A DNA stretch of 64,000 nucleotides from Pseudomonas guineae. GTDB lineage: Bacteria > Pseudomonadota > Gammaproteobacteria > Pseudomonadales > Pseudomonadaceae. Below are positions 26,662 to 36,407 of the stretch, in pieces. The stretch covers positions 62,001-126,000 of the forward strand of contig NZ_FOQL01000005.1 in assembly GCF_900113745.1 (NCBI RefSeq), in the 5' to 3' direction. Each line of letters starts with the position of its first letter. Positions within the stretch are counted from its first letter, which is position 1. The position numbers and the translations under genes were made by a program. The notes under the pieces are model-generated. The model saw only the letters and a list, made by a program, of their open reading frames with translations, did not search any database and was not told the DNA's origin.

Positions 26662-27104
26662 AGCGGCGTTTTGGCAATAAATGCCTGTTTGCCATACCGG
26701 TCAAAACCAGCGGCTTCATAAAAGCGCAACGTGGCCGGGTCCTTACTGCTGGTCATCAACATGACTTTGTAGCAGCCCTGCTCCCAGGCAAATGCCAGAG
26801 CATGCGCCAGCAGCGCCTGGCCATAGCCACACCCACGATACTCGGCATGGGTCACCACATTTTCGATCAAGGCAAAGGGTCTGCAACCGCGCGTCAGGTT
26901 GGCGATAAGGTTAATGCCACAGCTGGCAACCAGCAGCCCATGGCTATACAGGCCGAAGTAGCGCTGGGAGGGGTTAGCCATGATCGCCTGCCACACCGCT
27001 TCAACTTGGCTGCGTAACGGCAGTGGCTCATCGTCTGGGTGAAGATGCTCAAACAAGGCGAGCAGGACATCCAACTCATCCGCCTCGATACTGCGAATAT
27101 CCAT
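26658..27104 (-). CDS. GNAT family N-acetyltransferase
   Basis: A 148-residue GNAT enzyme. The acetyl-CoA site is VVTHAEYRGCGYGQALLAHAL, followed by GCYKVMLMTSSKDPATLRFYEAAGF, a typical GNAT C-terminal half. The ATG at 27104 (MDIRSIEADEL) is chosen; a TTG one codon upstream also opens the frame. Substrate unknown. It lies 28 bases after the CBS gene on the same strand and may share its transcript. Confidence 0.87.
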   Translation of the reverse strand: MDIRSIEADELDVLLALFEHLHPDDEPLPLRSQVEAVWQAIMANPSQRYFGLYSHGLLVASCGINLIANLTRGCRPFALIENVVTHAEYRGCGYGQALLAHALAFAWEQGCYKVMLMTSSKDPATLRFYEAAGFDRYGKQAFIAKTPL

Positions 27105-27132
27105 CAACCTATCCCTGTTGCAAACCCTGGGC

Positions 27133-27567
27133 TTACTCGCCGCGGATGTACTGTTCCAGTTGCTGAATCAGGCTGGCCTGCTCGGCGATGGTGGTTTTGA
27201 CCAAGTCACCAATCGACAGCAGGCCGATTAGTTCGCCTTCAGCCAATACTGGTAAGTGGCGTAAATGGCGGTCGGTCATCAGCTGCATGCAGTGCTGTGA
27301 GGTGTCACGCGGGCCGACAGTCAAGACATCTGCTGTCATAATTTCGCTGATCGTAATATCAGCGGCAGAGCGCTCCAGCAGCACAACTTTACGCGCGTAG
27401 TCACGCTCGCTGACGATGCCCGCCAGGCGACCCTTGTCCAATACCACCAGCGCACCAATGCCCTTTTCGGCCATCAGCTTGATGGCCTCAAGCACCGACG
27501 TAGTTGGGGTAACGCTGTAAACCGCGGCCTGCGGCTTGGCACGGAGTATCTCGGCGACTGTGATCAT
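27133..27567 (-). CDS. Tandem CBS domain protein
   Basis: A 144-residue protein consisting of two CBS domains: residues ~10-65 (VLEAIKLMAEKGIGALVVLD, ending GIVSERDYARKV) and ~75-130 (HCMQLMTDRHLRHLPVLAEG, ending GLLSIGDLVK). Stand-alone CBS pairs bind adenine nucleotides and sense energy state. The start at 27567 (MITVAEILRAKP) fits the family. It lies downstream of creC on the same strand, 144 bases after its stop. Confidence 0.9.
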   Translation of the reverse strand: MITVAEILRAKPQAAVYSVTPTTSVLEAIKLMAEKGIGALVVLDKGRLAGIVSERDYARKVVLLERSAADITISEIMTADVLTVGPRDTSQHCMQLMTDRHLRHLPVLAEGELIGLLSIGDLVKTTIAEQASLIQQLEQYIRGE

Positions 27568-27711
27568 GTAGTGGCTCCTGCTCGGTTTCTTATTAGACGG
27601 TAAGAATAGTGCGCGGGATGGTTTTCGTCGCCAGCCCAACGATTCGATCAGAGCATCTGCCCGATCTCAACGCAACCATTGGCAATCAGCAAACGCAGTG
27701 CCAGCCGCCTC

Positions 27712-29145
27712 TTAGTCGCCCACGAAATGCGCTAGCCGCAACCGCACCTCGACCCCGCCTGGCGCATTGCCTATATGCAATGCGCCGCCATGCAGCAGCA
27801 TCACTTCCTCGACAAAATTCAGCCCCAAACCGGTGCTCTTGCGCCCGTTATTGGGGCGCGGCAGTGAATAGAAGCGCTCGCACAAGCGTGCAAGGGCGTA
27901 GCCGGGAATCGGCTCGCCCTGGTTGAATAGACACAATTCGACCTGCGCGCCGCAAGCCTTCGCGCTGAAGCGGATCAAGCCGCCAGGGGGCGTGAAATCC
28001 AGGGCGTTATCCAGCAGATTGGCCACGGCCTGACGCAGCAAAAAGGCCTCACCGCACACACTGAGCGCGGGATCAATCAGGTTCTCAATTTGCAAGCCGC
28101 CGGCCTCGACGCGTGCCATTTGTGCTTGCAGTAACGCCTCGATCAATGCACGTAGCGGCACGTCCACCTGCTCTTCCAAACCTTGGCGTTGCTCGACCTG
28201 GGCCAGGTGGAGCAGGCGCTCGATCAGTTGCTGCATGCGCGCACTTTCCTGATCAATATTGGCGACGAAACGCTGGCGTTGTGCGGTAGGCATTTCGCTG
28301 TCGAGCAACTCAGCCGCGCCGCGAATCGCCGCCAGCGGGCTTTTCAGTTCGTGGGTCAGGGTGTGTACGTAGCGCTCGACATAGGCCTTGCCTTCCAGCT
28401 CGGTGCGCATGTGCTCGATGGCCTCGGCCAGTTGCGCCAGCTCGCCACCGCCCACGCTGGGCAACTCGGCGCGCTGGCCGGCGCTCACCGCTTGGGCGTA
28501 GCGGGTGAGCTTGCGCAGCGCGGCACTGAGCCACCAGGACAGCAACGCACCGATCAACAAACCGAGCACGATCAGCCCGCCGCCAAGCCAAGCCAGGCGC
28601 TGCTCAGAGCGCTCGATATAGGGCTGTAACGTACGGTTGGGTTTGGCCACCGAGACCACGCCGATAATCTGCGCGCCATCCATGATCGGTGCGGCCACGT
28701 ACATCACCGAGGAATCAGGATCGCTCGGGTCTTCCTTGGTCGAACGCGCGCCGTATTCGCCGCGCAGCGTCAGCAGCACATCGTTCCAGCGCGAATAATC
28801 CTGGCCCACCGCTGCGCCCGTGGAGTCGAGCAAAACCTTGCCCTCGGCGTCGGTGACATAGATGCGGTGATTGACCTGAGTTTTCTCTACGCCCCAGATC
28901 TGCGCGCGCGGCTGGCGTTGACCGTAAGCCTGTAACACCTGCGGTAAACGGCTCTGTTGCAAGCGGCCAGCCTTGACCTCGTCACGCAGAATCTCCGCCA
29001 GCAGGTTGGCCGTATCGACCAGGGTTTCCTCGGTGGACTGACGTACGCCGGGGCGGATTTCATCCATCACCGTACTCAGGACAAACCAGCCGGCCAGGCC
29101 GACAAACAGGAAATACACCAGGAAGATGCGGATCCCCAAGGGCAT
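27712..29145 (-). CDS. creC: Sensor histidine kinase CreC
   Basis: A 477-residue membrane sensor kinase. It has an N-terminal helix (IFLVYFLFVGLAGWFVLS), a periplasmic sensor of about 150 residues with a CreC-type region (RIYVTDAEGKVLLDS), and a second helix near 190-210. A HAMP linker, the phosphoacceptor box HTLTHELKSPLAAIRG (His near 265) and an ATPase domain (NLLDNALDFTP, STGLGLNFV) follow. It pairs with CreB: the ATG overlaps the creB stop by one base (TGATG). In pseudomonads CreBC responds to cell-wall stress including penicillin-binding-protein inhibition. Confidence 0.95.
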   Translation of the reverse strand: MPLGIRIFLVYFLFVGLAGWFVLSTVMDEIRPGVRQSTEETLVDTANLLAEILRDEVKAGRLQQSRLPQVLQAYGQRQPRAQIWGVEKTQVNHRIYVTDAEGKVLLDSTGAAVGQDYSRWNDVLLTLRGEYGARSTKEDPSDPDSSVMYVAAPIMDGAQIIGVVSVAKPNRTLQPYIERSEQRLAWLGGGLIVLGLLIGALLSWWLSAALRKLTRYAQAVSAGQRAELPSVGGGELAQLAEAIEHMRTELEGKAYVERYVHTLTHELKSPLAAIRGAAELLDSEMPTAQRQRFVANIDQESARMQQLIERLLHLAQVEQRQGLEEQVDVPLRALIEALLQAQMARVEAGGLQIENLIDPALSVCGEAFLLRQAVANLLDNALDFTPPGGLIRFSAKACGAQVELCLFNQGEPIPGYALARLCERFYSLPRPNNGRKSTGLGLNFVEEVMLLHGGALHIGNAPGGVEVRLRLAHFVGD

Positions 29146-29831
29146 CAGGCGTGCCTCGGCGAGTAGCTGTAACCCAGGCCGCGATGGGTCTGGATCGGCT
29201 CCGCCGCGGCGCTCACCTGGCGCAGCTTGGCCCTTAGGCTTTTGATATGGCTGTCGATGCTGCGCTCGTAGCCCGCATCGGCAGCCACTCCCAGGCTATC
29301 GAGCAGTTGCTCGCGGGAAAATACCCGCTCAGGCTGCGTCAGCAGGCTTTGCAGTAAACGAAACTCGTGGCGGGTCAGGCTGAGTAACTGGTGGTGGTAG
29401 TGAATCTGCACCCGTTCGCTATCGAGCTGGAACGGCCCGCTGACAGGGCTCGCTGCGGGCACTTCACGCGGCGCCACACGCTTGAGGATGGCCTTGACGC
29501 GCGCCGCCACTTCGCGCGGGCTAAAGGGCTTGACCACGTAATCGTCGGCACCAATTTCCAGGCCCACCACCCGGTCGATTTCCTCGCTGCGCGCCGTGAG
29601 AAAAATCACCGGCACCTCGGAGAAACGCCGCAAACGCTTGCAGGCCTCGAAGCCGCTGATATCCGGCAGGCCGACATCGAGAATCAACAGGTCGGCCGGA
29701 TTACGCTGCTGCTCAGCCAGCGCCTGCTCGGCCAGGCTCAGCCAAGTAGTGGTAAAGCCTTCACTTTGCAGGGCAAAAATCAGCGTATCTGCAATTGCGG
29801 CTTCGTCTTCGACAATCAGAATATGCGGCAT
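29145..29831 (-). CDS. creB: Response regulator CreB
   Basis: A 228-residue OmpR/PhoB-type regulator. The receiver domain has the acidic pair in IVEDEAAIADTL, the phosphoacceptor Asp in LLILDVGLPDISGF (near residue 53), and Lys in YVVKPFSPREV. A winged-helix DNA-binding domain follows (LLSLTRHEFRLLQSLLTQP through SIDSHIKSLRAKLRQ). It is the first gene of the creB-creC pair. Confidence 0.95.
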   Translation of the reverse strand: MPHILIVEDEAAIADTLIFALQSEGFTTTWLSLAEQALAEQQRNPADLLILDVGLPDISGFEACKRLRRFSEVPVIFLTARSEEIDRVVGLEIGADDYVVKPFSPREVAARVKAILKRVAPREVPAASPVSGPFQLDSERVQIHYHHQLLSLTRHEFRLLQSLLTQPERVFSREQLLDSLGVAADAGYERSIDSHIKSLRAKLRQVSAAAEPIQTHRGLGYSYSPRHA

Positions 29832-29922
29832 GGGCGTCCTGCTCGTGGCAACTCGGCGAGGAGCCTGCGACAGGCCATGGCCAGCGTCAAGCGTGGCCTA
29901 AGGGCCAAGGACGCAGCCCGCA

Positions 29923-29986
29923 GTAGCTCGGATGCAATCCGGGAATGGCGCTGGCAGAACATCGACCCGGATTATATCCGGGCTAC
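29923..29986. repeat. Intergenic palindrome, family D (CGGATGCAATCCGGG type)
   Basis: A 64-base element. The left arm GTAGCTCGGATGCAATCCGGG pairs across about 22 bases with CCCGGATTATATCCGGGCTAC (one mismatch region). Each half is also self-complementary (CGGAT..ATCCG). A second member is at 56353-56410. Confidence 0.7.
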
Positions 29987-30003
29987 ACACTGAACACAGA
30001 ACC

Positions 30004-30078
30004 GTAGGGTGGGTTAGCGGCGCAAAACCTTGGACCCGAAAAGCGCACGCAGGCTGGGTGCCGCTTAACCCACCAACC
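30004..30078. repeat. Intergenic palindrome, family A variant (GTAGGGTGGGTTAGCGGC)
   Basis: A GTAGGGTGGGTTAGCGG left arm and a CCGCTTAACCCACC right arm. It begins like the other family A elements but has GGGTTAGC in place of GGATGACGC. Confidence 0.65.
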
Positions 30079-30179
30079 CGCCAGCCCTGCCAAACACCGG
30101 TGGGCTACGGCGCACCCACAAACACGCAACATCATAGAATCCAGAGGCGCGCCTCCCGCTACTGCTAGCGGCAGGGCGC

Positions 30180-32210
30180 TCAATCAAGCTTGAAGCGTGC
30201 GGTATTTTGCGCCAACACCTGGCTACCCTGTCGCAGTTGTTCAGCCGCGCTGCTGACTGCCTGGGCACTTTCGAGCAGCGCGCTGGCAGCCTGATCGACC
30301 TGCTGAATATTGCCGCTGACTTCCTCAGCTGTCGCGGCCTGCTGCTCCGCCGCCGTGGCGATCTGCGCCAGGCGATCCGTCACCCGCTGCACCGATTCGA
30401 CAATAGCGTCGAAATCTTCCCCCAGGGCTAAGACGCTACCGACATCACCTTCCGCCTGATGCACAGCGTCTTCCATCTGGGTGACCGACTGGCCGACCAC
30501 GCGGTGCAGATTGGCCACCGTTTCAGCAATCTCCGCCGTAGAGTTTTGCGTGCGTTGCGACAGCGAACGCACTTCGTCAGCGACCACGGCAAAACCGCGT
30601 CCCTGTTCGCCTGCACGCGCCGCCTCGATCGCAGCATTTAGGGCCAGCAGGTTGGTCTGCTCAGCAATACCCTTGATCACATCCACCACGCGGGTGATCT
30701 GCTCGGTTTGCGTACGCAGTTGCTGCAAGGTGCTAGCGCTGTCACCCAAACGGCTGCTGAGCTCACGCATGCTCTGACTGGTGCGGTTGCTGCGTTGATT
30801 ACTCTGATTGGCGATCTCACGGGTTTGGTTGGCCTCCACTGCGGCTTGCTCGCAACTCTGCGCCACACTCTGTGCGGTGGCAGCCATTTGCGTGGCAGCG
30901 GCGGCAATCTGGCTCATCTGGGCTTGCTGTTGCTCCACTGACTGCAAGGCATTACGCGCCTCGCCATTGAGCGTGTGCACGGTACCGCCCAACTGCTGAC
31001 TTTGCTGATTGACCCCCTGCATAGAGCCGCGTAACTGATCGACTGCCGTATTCAGGGCCATGGCGATGCTGGCCAAATCATCCTCACCATGCACCTGCAT
31101 ACGCGCGCGCAGGTCGCCATCGCGCAAGCCTTCGGCGGCCTGGATGATCCCGGCAGTGCTACGATGGATCGAGGCATTGAGGCAGAACAAAACATACAGC
31201 GCCAGCAGGGTCAGCACACTGAATACACCCGTGACATTAATCATGGCGCTCAAGGCGCTCTCTTGGTAGTGACCGAGGCTCGCATCAAACTGTTGGTATA
31301 ACGCTGTTTGCAGAATCTGCAACTGACGCTGCAACGCTTCGATACGTTGCACAAACTGCTCCGGGGTCAAGGCCATCGGGCTGGCCTCGAACATGTCACG
31401 GTCAATACCGGCGAGAAAGGCTTCATAACCCTGCAATGCACTCACATAGGGTTCTTGCAGTTGCCGCATAGCGTCTGGCGCTTCTTGGCCGAGGGTCGCC
31501 TGCGCCTTAAGCAATTGACTACGCGACTCATCCAAACCACGCCGTAGATCGCGGATCAACACACGGCTCTGCAGGGTGAAATGCTGCGACACCACCGCGC
31601 CGTAGCCCTGACTGGCAAAGCTGCCCAGCTGCTCGAGTAACCGCGGCAAGGTGTAGGTCAGCTGCTCCATCATCAGGTAGGTGTCGAGCTGCGGGTCCAG
31701 AATCAAGCCGCTGTCGGTGGCTAACTGTTCGCGCAGAGCCAACAACCCCAAGAGGTTCTTTTGGTAACGCTCTAGGGCATCAGGCAGCGCTAACTTACCC
31801 AGCACATCGACATTCAGTTCGGCCTGCCCAGTACTGAGACGCTGCCAATGCTGGCGAGCCTGGTCACTCAATAGTGTTGATTTGAGTGGCTGTTCGAGCG
31901 CCTGTAAGGCCGGTGAAAGGTTAGCGGCGCGTTCACGCAACAAGGCCTCGGCAGCCTTTTCGGTGCCCTTCCAGCGCGACAGCAATGTGCGCTGCTCAAT
32001 CAGCGCCTGCTGCACCTTGGCCACGCTCTGCAAGGCGCTGATGCCTTCCAACTCATGGTCGATGGCGCTGAGTCGATCGAGGTTATAGCTGCTGATCATC
32101 CACATCGAAAAGCCCAGCGGTAGGGCAAACAACACAAACACCAGCTGAAACTTGCGCGCGAAGCTGAACCGCTCCAGCAGCCGCACGCCCGGTTTGAGTA
32201 CTCCAGTCAT
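30180..32210 (-). CDS. Methyl-accepting chemotaxis protein
   Basis: A 676-residue chemoreceptor. It has a first transmembrane helix at ~20-42 ([18 protein letters not shown]), a helical periplasmic ligand domain of about 280 residues, a second helix at ~322-344 ([16 protein letters not shown]), a HAMP domain (~345-398) and a signalling domain. The trimer-forming hairpin tip is [20 protein letters not shown] followed by [18 protein letters not shown]. The long all-helical sensor with no PAS/Cache motif suggests a helical-bundle ligand domain; the ligand is unknown. No CheB/CheR-docking pentapeptide is seen at the C-terminus. The ATG at 32210 follows GAGG; a GTG two codons upstream is possible. 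Confidence 0.93.
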   Translation of the reverse strand: MTGVLKPGVRLLERFSFARKFQLVFVLFALPLGFSMWMISSYNLDRLSAIDHELEGISALQSVAKVQQALIEQRTLLSRWKGTEKAAEALLRERAANLSPALQALEQPLKSTLLSDQARQHWQRLSTGQAELNVDVLGKLALPDALERYQKNLLGLLALREQLATDSGLILDPQLDTYLMMEQLTYTLPRLLEQLGSFASQGYGAVVSQHFTLQSRVLIRDLRRGLDESRSQLLKAQATLGQEAPDAMRQLQEPYVSALQGYEAFLAGIDRDMFEASPMALTPEQFVQRIEALQRQLQILQTALYQQFDASLGHYQESALSAMINVTGVFSVLTLLALYVLFCLNASIHRSTAGIIQAAEGLRDGDLRARMQVHGEDDLASIAMALNTAVDQLRGSMQGVNQQSQQLGGTVHTLNGEARNALQSVEQQQAQMSQIAAAATQMAATAQSVAQSCEQAAVEANQTREIANQSNQRSNRTSQSMRELSSRLGDSASTLQQLRTQTEQITRVVDVIKGIAEQTNLLALNAAIEAARAGEQGRGFAVVADEVRSLSQRTQNSTAEIAETVANLHRVVGQSVTQMEDAVHQAEGDVGSVLALGEDFDAIVESVQRVTDRLAQIATAAEQQAATAEEVSGNIQQVDQAASALLESAQAVSSAAEQLRQGSQVLAQNTARFKLD

Positions 32211-32385
32211 ACACACCTCAACCTGTGAAGCGAGCCTACTGCAAGGGCGCGCTAAAGTTAAACCTCAAGCAAGAAGCACGCCCAGCTGCGTATCTGCGAC
32301 GTTATGTGCATAAGCAAAGGTAAGTGGTGCGTGGCGCCCGGGTACAACACAACGTGCGCAGTGGTGCGTCTCTCGGCGCACGAGC

Positions 32386-33612
32386 TTAATTAGCGAGGCC
32401 GCTCCAGAGCTCGTCGACATGACGAAAGCCCCAGGTCTCAGCGGACTCGCGACCGACGATTTTGTCACGCCCCACTAGCTTGCTCAGGTCAAGGATTTCC
32501 TGCGGGATCGGGGTTTTCGACTTGGCCGAGAAGAACACCTTGACCATGGGCATCAACAAGGAACCGGCTTTCTGCTCGATGACCACACCAATGCGTCCGC
32601 TTTCTAGGCCCACCAACGAGCCCACCGGGTAGATACCTACGGCTTTAACAAATGCCTGAAACACGAACGGATCGAAATGGCCCTTCCACTCAGCCATTTT
32701 TCGAATTGACTCGCCCGGATCCCAGCCTTGCCTATACGACCGATTGGAGGTGATCGCGTCATACACGTCGCAGACTGCGCCCATGCGCGCATAAAGGCTT
32801 ATCTGCTCACCGGCCAGGCGATGCGGGTAGCCAGTGCCGTCGACTTTCTCGTGATGATGCAGGCACACGTCCAGCACCAGTGCGCTGACTTGTTTGCTGT
32901 CGAGTAACATCTGCGAGCCGGCCATAGGATGGTCGCGCATCGTGGCGAACTCGTTGTCGGTCAACTTACTTGGCTTATTTAAAATGCTGTTGGGAATGGC
33001 CATTTTGCCGATGTCATGCAGCAAACCGGAGAGCCCTGCTTCACGCACCTGAAAATCATCCAGGCCTAACTGGCGCGCCAAGGCAATCATCAGTGCACAA
33101 ACGGCCACCGAGTGCATATAGGTGTATTCATCGGCGTTTTTCAGCCGTGCCAGGCTGATCAGCGCATTAGGGTGGCGCAGTACCGATTCGGAAATCTCCT
33201 CGACCAACTCGCCGGCCTGCTCAAACTGCAGCGCCTGGCCCATGCGCGCATCGCTAAACATGCTGATAACCGCTGCTTTGGCAGTGGCGCATATCTTGAC
33301 CGCACGCCGGAGTTCATCGTCCATCGATGCCGCGCGAATCAACGGCGGGCTCTGCTCCACAGCCATCAACTTCTCGTCCGCTTGCGCAGCCATCTCTTCG
33401 GCGCTGGCGCTGGCGACCCCAACCTCGACATCCAGGCCCTTGCTGACATCGATCCACAGCTGAGTGACGCTGCTGGCCTTGACGCGCAGCAGGTCCTTTT
33501 CGGTTTCCAAGAGAAACTTGGACTTCCAGAAAGGATGATCCATCCATGAGCCGCAGAACTCATGAATAAACATACCGACACGCACGTCGGTCACAGCAAT
33601 GCATTTGAGCAT
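32386..33612 (-). CDS. HD-GYP cyclic-di-GMP phosphodiesterase with DUF3391
   Basis: A 408-residue signalling enzyme. The N-terminal ~130 residues are a DUF3391-type domain (VTDVRVGMFIHEFCGSWMDH). The HD-GYP domain has the metal motif GLLHDIGKMAIP, then MRDHPMAGSQML and HHHEKVDGTGYPHRL (the HHExxDGxGYP signature) and YDAITSNRSYR. All residues expected for catalysis appear present. It should hydrolyse c-di-GMP, lowering it and favouring motility, which fits the chemoreceptor downstream. No transmembrane segment is visible. Confidence 0.93.
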   Translation of the reverse strand: MLKCIAVTDVRVGMFIHEFCGSWMDHPFWKSKFLLETEKDLLRVKASSVTQLWIDVSKGLDVEVGVASASAEEMAAQADEKLMAVEQSPPLIRAASMDDELRRAVKICATAKAAVISMFSDARMGQALQFEQAGELVEEISESVLRHPNALISLARLKNADEYTYMHSVAVCALMIALARQLGLDDFQVREAGLSGLLHDIGKMAIPNSILNKPSKLTDNEFATMRDHPMAGSQMLLDSKQVSALVLDVCLHHHEKVDGTGYPHRLAGEQISLYARMGAVCDVYDAITSNRSYRQGWDPGESIRKMAEWKGHFDPFVFQAFVKAVGIYPVGSLVGLESGRIGVVIEQKAGSLLMPMVKVFFSAKSKTPIPQEILDLSKLVGRDKIVGRESAETWGFRHVDELWSGLAN

Positions 33613-34043
33613 TTAACGCACCTGGACGATGGCAAAAGCAGCTCGGTCAACCATAAGCGTAGCCGAACAGCAGCCTTCAATGACTCGACATTACCTGAAT
33701 CATGGCCCTAGGACATCACCGATATTGAGTGCACCAGAACGGAGCTGCCCAGCGGCTAAACAGCAGGTACACAGTCACCTTTTGCTGATGACGATCTGGC
33801 GTTTAAACGGGATAGCGCAGCCTAGGGCTGCTGGGGCGTGACAGCGCAGTCCACTGCGCACAGTGCAAGCGCCTTGATGGCAGGCCCCGTCAGCGTCGCA
33901 CCACAGAGCGCAGCGCTGGTGAAGCAAAATCTGCTTACACACAAGAGGGTTGTCGCGTTACCTGCTGCTGATGGCTAAAAGCCTACTCCAGTGCATGAGA
34001 GCAGCACTGGAGTAGGCGTCTAGGTGCGCGCGTGCCGCGCTGA
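33613..34043. other. 430-base gap without a supported gene
   Basis: Open frames here (for example near 33629-33841, plus) lack codon bias and family resemblance. The gap holds a perfect inverted repeat GCGCAGT-CC-ACTGCGC at 33844-33859 and the fdhA terminator at 33977-34017. It should also include the promoter of the HD-GYP gene. Confidence 0.5.
33977..34017 (-). terminator. Rho-independent terminator of fdhA
   Basis: Perfect 14-bp arms GCCTACTCCAGTGC / GCACTGGAGTAGGC with a 9-base loop. On minus the hairpin is followed by TTTTAG. It lies 27 bases beyond the fdhA stop. Confidence 0.85.
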
Positions 34044-35243
34044 TCAGCCCGCGCTGAACATCTTGTGCGGATCGATGACGAATTTCTTCGGCACGCCGGC
34101 ATCGAACTCACCGTAACCGCGCGGCGCGTCGTCCAGGCTGATAACCTGCACACCAACCACTTCAGCGATGTTGATGCGGTCCCACATGATGGCCTGCATC
34201 AGCTGGCGGTTGTACTTCATCACTGGGGTTTGCCCAGTGTGGAAGCTGTGCGACTTGGCCCAGCCGAGGCCGAAACGAATGCTCAGCGCGCCCTTCTTCG
34301 CCGCGGCATCGACTGCGCCCGGATCTTCAGTGACGTAAAGGCCGGGAATACCGATTTTGCCGGCGACCCGCACCACGCCCATCAACGAGTTGAGCACGGT
34401 GGCGGGTGCTTCGTGCTGCACGCCTTCGTGACCATGGCCGCGAGCCTCAAAGCCCACCGCGTCGATCGCACAATCCACTTCCGGCTCACCCAGTAGTGCG
34501 GCAATCTGCTCGTGCAGCGGCGTATCCAGCGACAGGTCGGCAATCTCGAAACCCTGAGACTTGGCATGCACCAGGCGCACAGGATTGACGTCACCGACGA
34601 TCACCACCGCTGCACCCAGCAAGCGTGCCGAGGCCGCCGCAGCCAAACCAACAGGACCCGCACCGGCGATATACACGGTGCTACCCGGCCCTACGCCCGC
34701 GGTGACGGCACCGTGGTAACCCGTGGGCAGAATGTCGGACAGACAGGTCAGGTCGAGAATTTTCTCCATGGCCCGCTCGCGGTCTGGCAGTTTCAGCAGG
34801 TTGAAGTCGGCGTACGGCACCATGGCGTACTCGGCCTGGCCACCGGTCCAGTCGCCCATGTCGACGTAACCGTAGGCACCACCCGGACGCGCCGGGTTGA
34901 CCGACAGGCACACGCCAGTGTGTTGCTCTTTACAGCTGCGGCACCGGCCGCACGCGACGTTGAACGGCACCGACACCAGGTCACCGATTTTCAGGTTCTC
35001 GACGTCGCTGCCTTTCTCGATCACCTCACCGGTGATCTCGTGGCCCAGCACCAAGCCGGTTTGCGCCGTGGTACGGCCGCGCACCATGTGCTGGTCGGAG
35101 CCACAGATATTGGTGGATACGACTTTGAGGATGACCGCGTGCTCGATTTTCTTGCCGCGCGGGTCCTGCATTTTTGGATAGTCGATTTTCTGCACTTCGA
35201 CCTTACCAGCGCCGAGGTAGACGACGCCACGATTACCAGACAT
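34044..35243 (-). CDS. fdhA: Glutathione-independent formaldehyde dehydrogenase
   Basis: A 399-residue zinc medium-chain dehydrogenase oxidising formaldehyde to formate with NAD+. The catalytic zinc region is NICGSDQHMVRG and LGHEITGEV. The structural zinc lobe has four Cys in CGRCRSCKEQHTGVC. The coenzyme fold is VYIAGAGPVGLAAAASARLL. Length equals the P. putida enzyme (399). The start at 35243 (MSGNRGVVYLG) is well supported; the longer frame upstream is not. It is the last gene of the sox/one-carbon block and removes formaldehyde released by demethylation. Confidence 0.96.
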   Translation of the reverse strand: MSGNRGVVYLGAGKVEVQKIDYPKMQDPRGKKIEHAVILKVVSTNICGSDQHMVRGRTTAQTGLVLGHEITGEVIEKGSDVENLKIGDLVSVPFNVACGRCRSCKEQHTGVCLSVNPARPGGAYGYVDMGDWTGGQAEYAMVPYADFNLLKLPDRERAMEKILDLTCLSDILPTGYHGAVTAGVGPGSTVYIAGAGPVGLAAAASARLLGAAVVIVGDVNPVRLVHAKSQGFEIADLSLDTPLHEQIAALLGEPEVDCAIDAVGFEARGHGHEGVQHEAPATVLNSLMGVVRVAGKIGIPGLYVTEDPGAVDAAAKKGALSIRFGLGWAKSHSFHTGQTPVMKYNRQLMQAIMWDRINIAEVVGVQVISLDDAPRGYGEFDAGVPKKFVIDPHKMFSAG

Positions 35244-35362
35244 AGGTGTTCTCCTTTGTTGTTGTGGGTACAAAGGCGCAGCCAACGGCCACGCGGCCTC
35301 GTACTGGAGCGTTAAGTCTGTTGCGCGGGAGAGACCGCCAAGGGCAGAGCGGTACTGCCTCT

Positions 35363-35435
35363 CCGGTTGTAATCCGGCTGCGTTTACACACCGGATCGGG
35401 TTGATGGGTATCGCTGCGCTCAACCCATCCTACGG
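35363..35435. repeat. Intergenic palindrome, family B half-element
   Basis: It contains CCGGTTGTAATCCGG and CACACCGGATCGGGTTGATGG, followed by GGTATCGCTGCGCTCAACC and CATCCTACGG. The right part matches the right arm of the 8961-9053 element. It lies between purU and fdhA. Confidence 0.6.
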
Positions 35436-35436
35436 A

Positions 35437-36300
35437 TCATGCGTGCAGCACCACCGTGCGGCTGGCGTTGAGGAACACCCGCCGTTCAAGGTGGTAACCA
35501 ATGGCCTTGGCCAGGGTTTGGCACTCGATATCACGGCCTTTTGCAATCAGGTCTTCGGGGTAATGCGCGTGGTCCACCGACTCCACGCCCTGGGCGATGA
35601 TCGGCCCCTCGTCGAGGTCGTTGTTGATGTAGTGCGCAGTGGCGCCGACCAGTTTGACGCCCTTTTCATAGGCCTGGTGGTAAGGCTTGGCGCCCTTGAA
35701 ACCGGGTAGCAGCGAGTGGTGAATATTGATCGCCCAGCCATCCAGCTTGCGGCACAGCTCGGGCGACAACACCTGCATATAGCGGGCGAGCACCACCAGT
35801 TCGGCGCCCGTATCCTCAATCACCTGCAGCACCTTGCGCTCCTGCGCCGGTTTGTCATTGGGGTCGAGCGGGAAGTGGTAGTAGGGAATGTCGTGCCAGC
35901 GCGCCAGCGGTTCCAGGTCCGGGTGATTGGACACCACCGCCACCACCTCCATGCCCAAGTGGCCAATGCGCTGACGATAGAGCAGATCATTCAGGCAATG
36001 GTCGGCCTTGCTGACCATCAGCACCACCTTGGCTCGGTAGCCGGGCGGGGTCAGCTCGACCTGCATGCCAAAGCTGGTCAGGCGCTCATCGAGGCCGGCG
36101 CGAAACGCCTGCTCATCAAAGTCATCCGGTTGGCGAAACTCGACGCGAATAAAAAACAGCGAGGACAGGCGATCATCAAACGAGTGATGCTCAGTCACGT
36201 AACAGCGCTGCTCGAAGAGAAAGCGCGTCACCGCGTCCACCGTGCCGAGCACGCTCGGGCAGTGGGCAGTCAGAATCCAGGTATCAGGGGTGCGGCTCAT
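35437..36300 (-). CDS. purU: Formyltetrahydrofolate deformylase
   Basis: A 287-residue enzyme releasing formate from 10-formyl-THF and regenerating THF. The N-terminal ACT domain (TAHCPSVLGTVDAVTRFLFE) is followed by the formyltransferase-fold catalytic domain. VLARYMQVLSPELC and NIHHSLLPGFKGAKPYHQAY carry the Asn/His active-site residues, and VKLVGATAHYINNDLDEGPI is the conserved end. In the sox operon its role is to balance the THF one-carbon pool fed by sarcosine oxidation. The start at 36300 (MSRTPDTW) was chosen over 36312. Confidence 0.95.
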   Translation of the reverse strand: MSRTPDTWILTAHCPSVLGTVDAVTRFLFEQRCYVTEHHSFDDRLSSLFFIRVEFRQPDDFDEQAFRAGLDERLTSFGMQVELTPPGYRAKVVLMVSKADHCLNDLLYRQRIGHLGMEVVAVVSNHPDLEPLARWHDIPYYHFPLDPNDKPAQERKVLQVIEDTGAELVVLARYMQVLSPELCRKLDGWAINIHHSLLPGFKGAKPYHQAYEKGVKLVGATAHYINNDLDEGPIIAQGVESVDHAHYPEDLIAKGRDIECQTLAKAIGYHLERRVFLNASRTVVLHA

Positions 36301-36318
36301 AGCATTCTCCAATCAGGC

Positions 36319-36405
36319 GTAGAGTGGATCGGGGCGCGTAGCTGACGCTTCACCCATCCACCTTGGATGTCCTCTGGTGGCCGAAAAAAGCGTCGTCCAC
36401 CCTAC
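36319..36405. repeat. Intergenic palindrome, family A
   Basis: The left arm GTAGAGTGGATCG has one change from the family consensus. The right arm is CGTCGTCCACCCTACG, with an inner pair around CATCCACC/CTCTGGTGG. It lies between soxG and purU and ends 3 bases before the soxG stop. Confidence 0.75.
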
Positions 36406-36407
36406 GT

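Larger units (their letters stand above)
29832..30179. other. creB upstream gap, carrying two different palindromic repeats
   Basis: A 348-base gap without a supported gene. It contains the family-D element 29923-29986 and the family-A-like element 30004-30078, annotated separately. The creB promoter must lie within or to the left of these. The end of the chemoreceptor gene at 30180 has no obvious terminator other than the repeats. Confidence 0.5.

Noticed and set aside
33629..33841. 70-codon open frame on plus between the HD-GYP and fdhA genes
   Set aside because: Begins just outside the HD-GYP start in the probable promoter; no coding signature.
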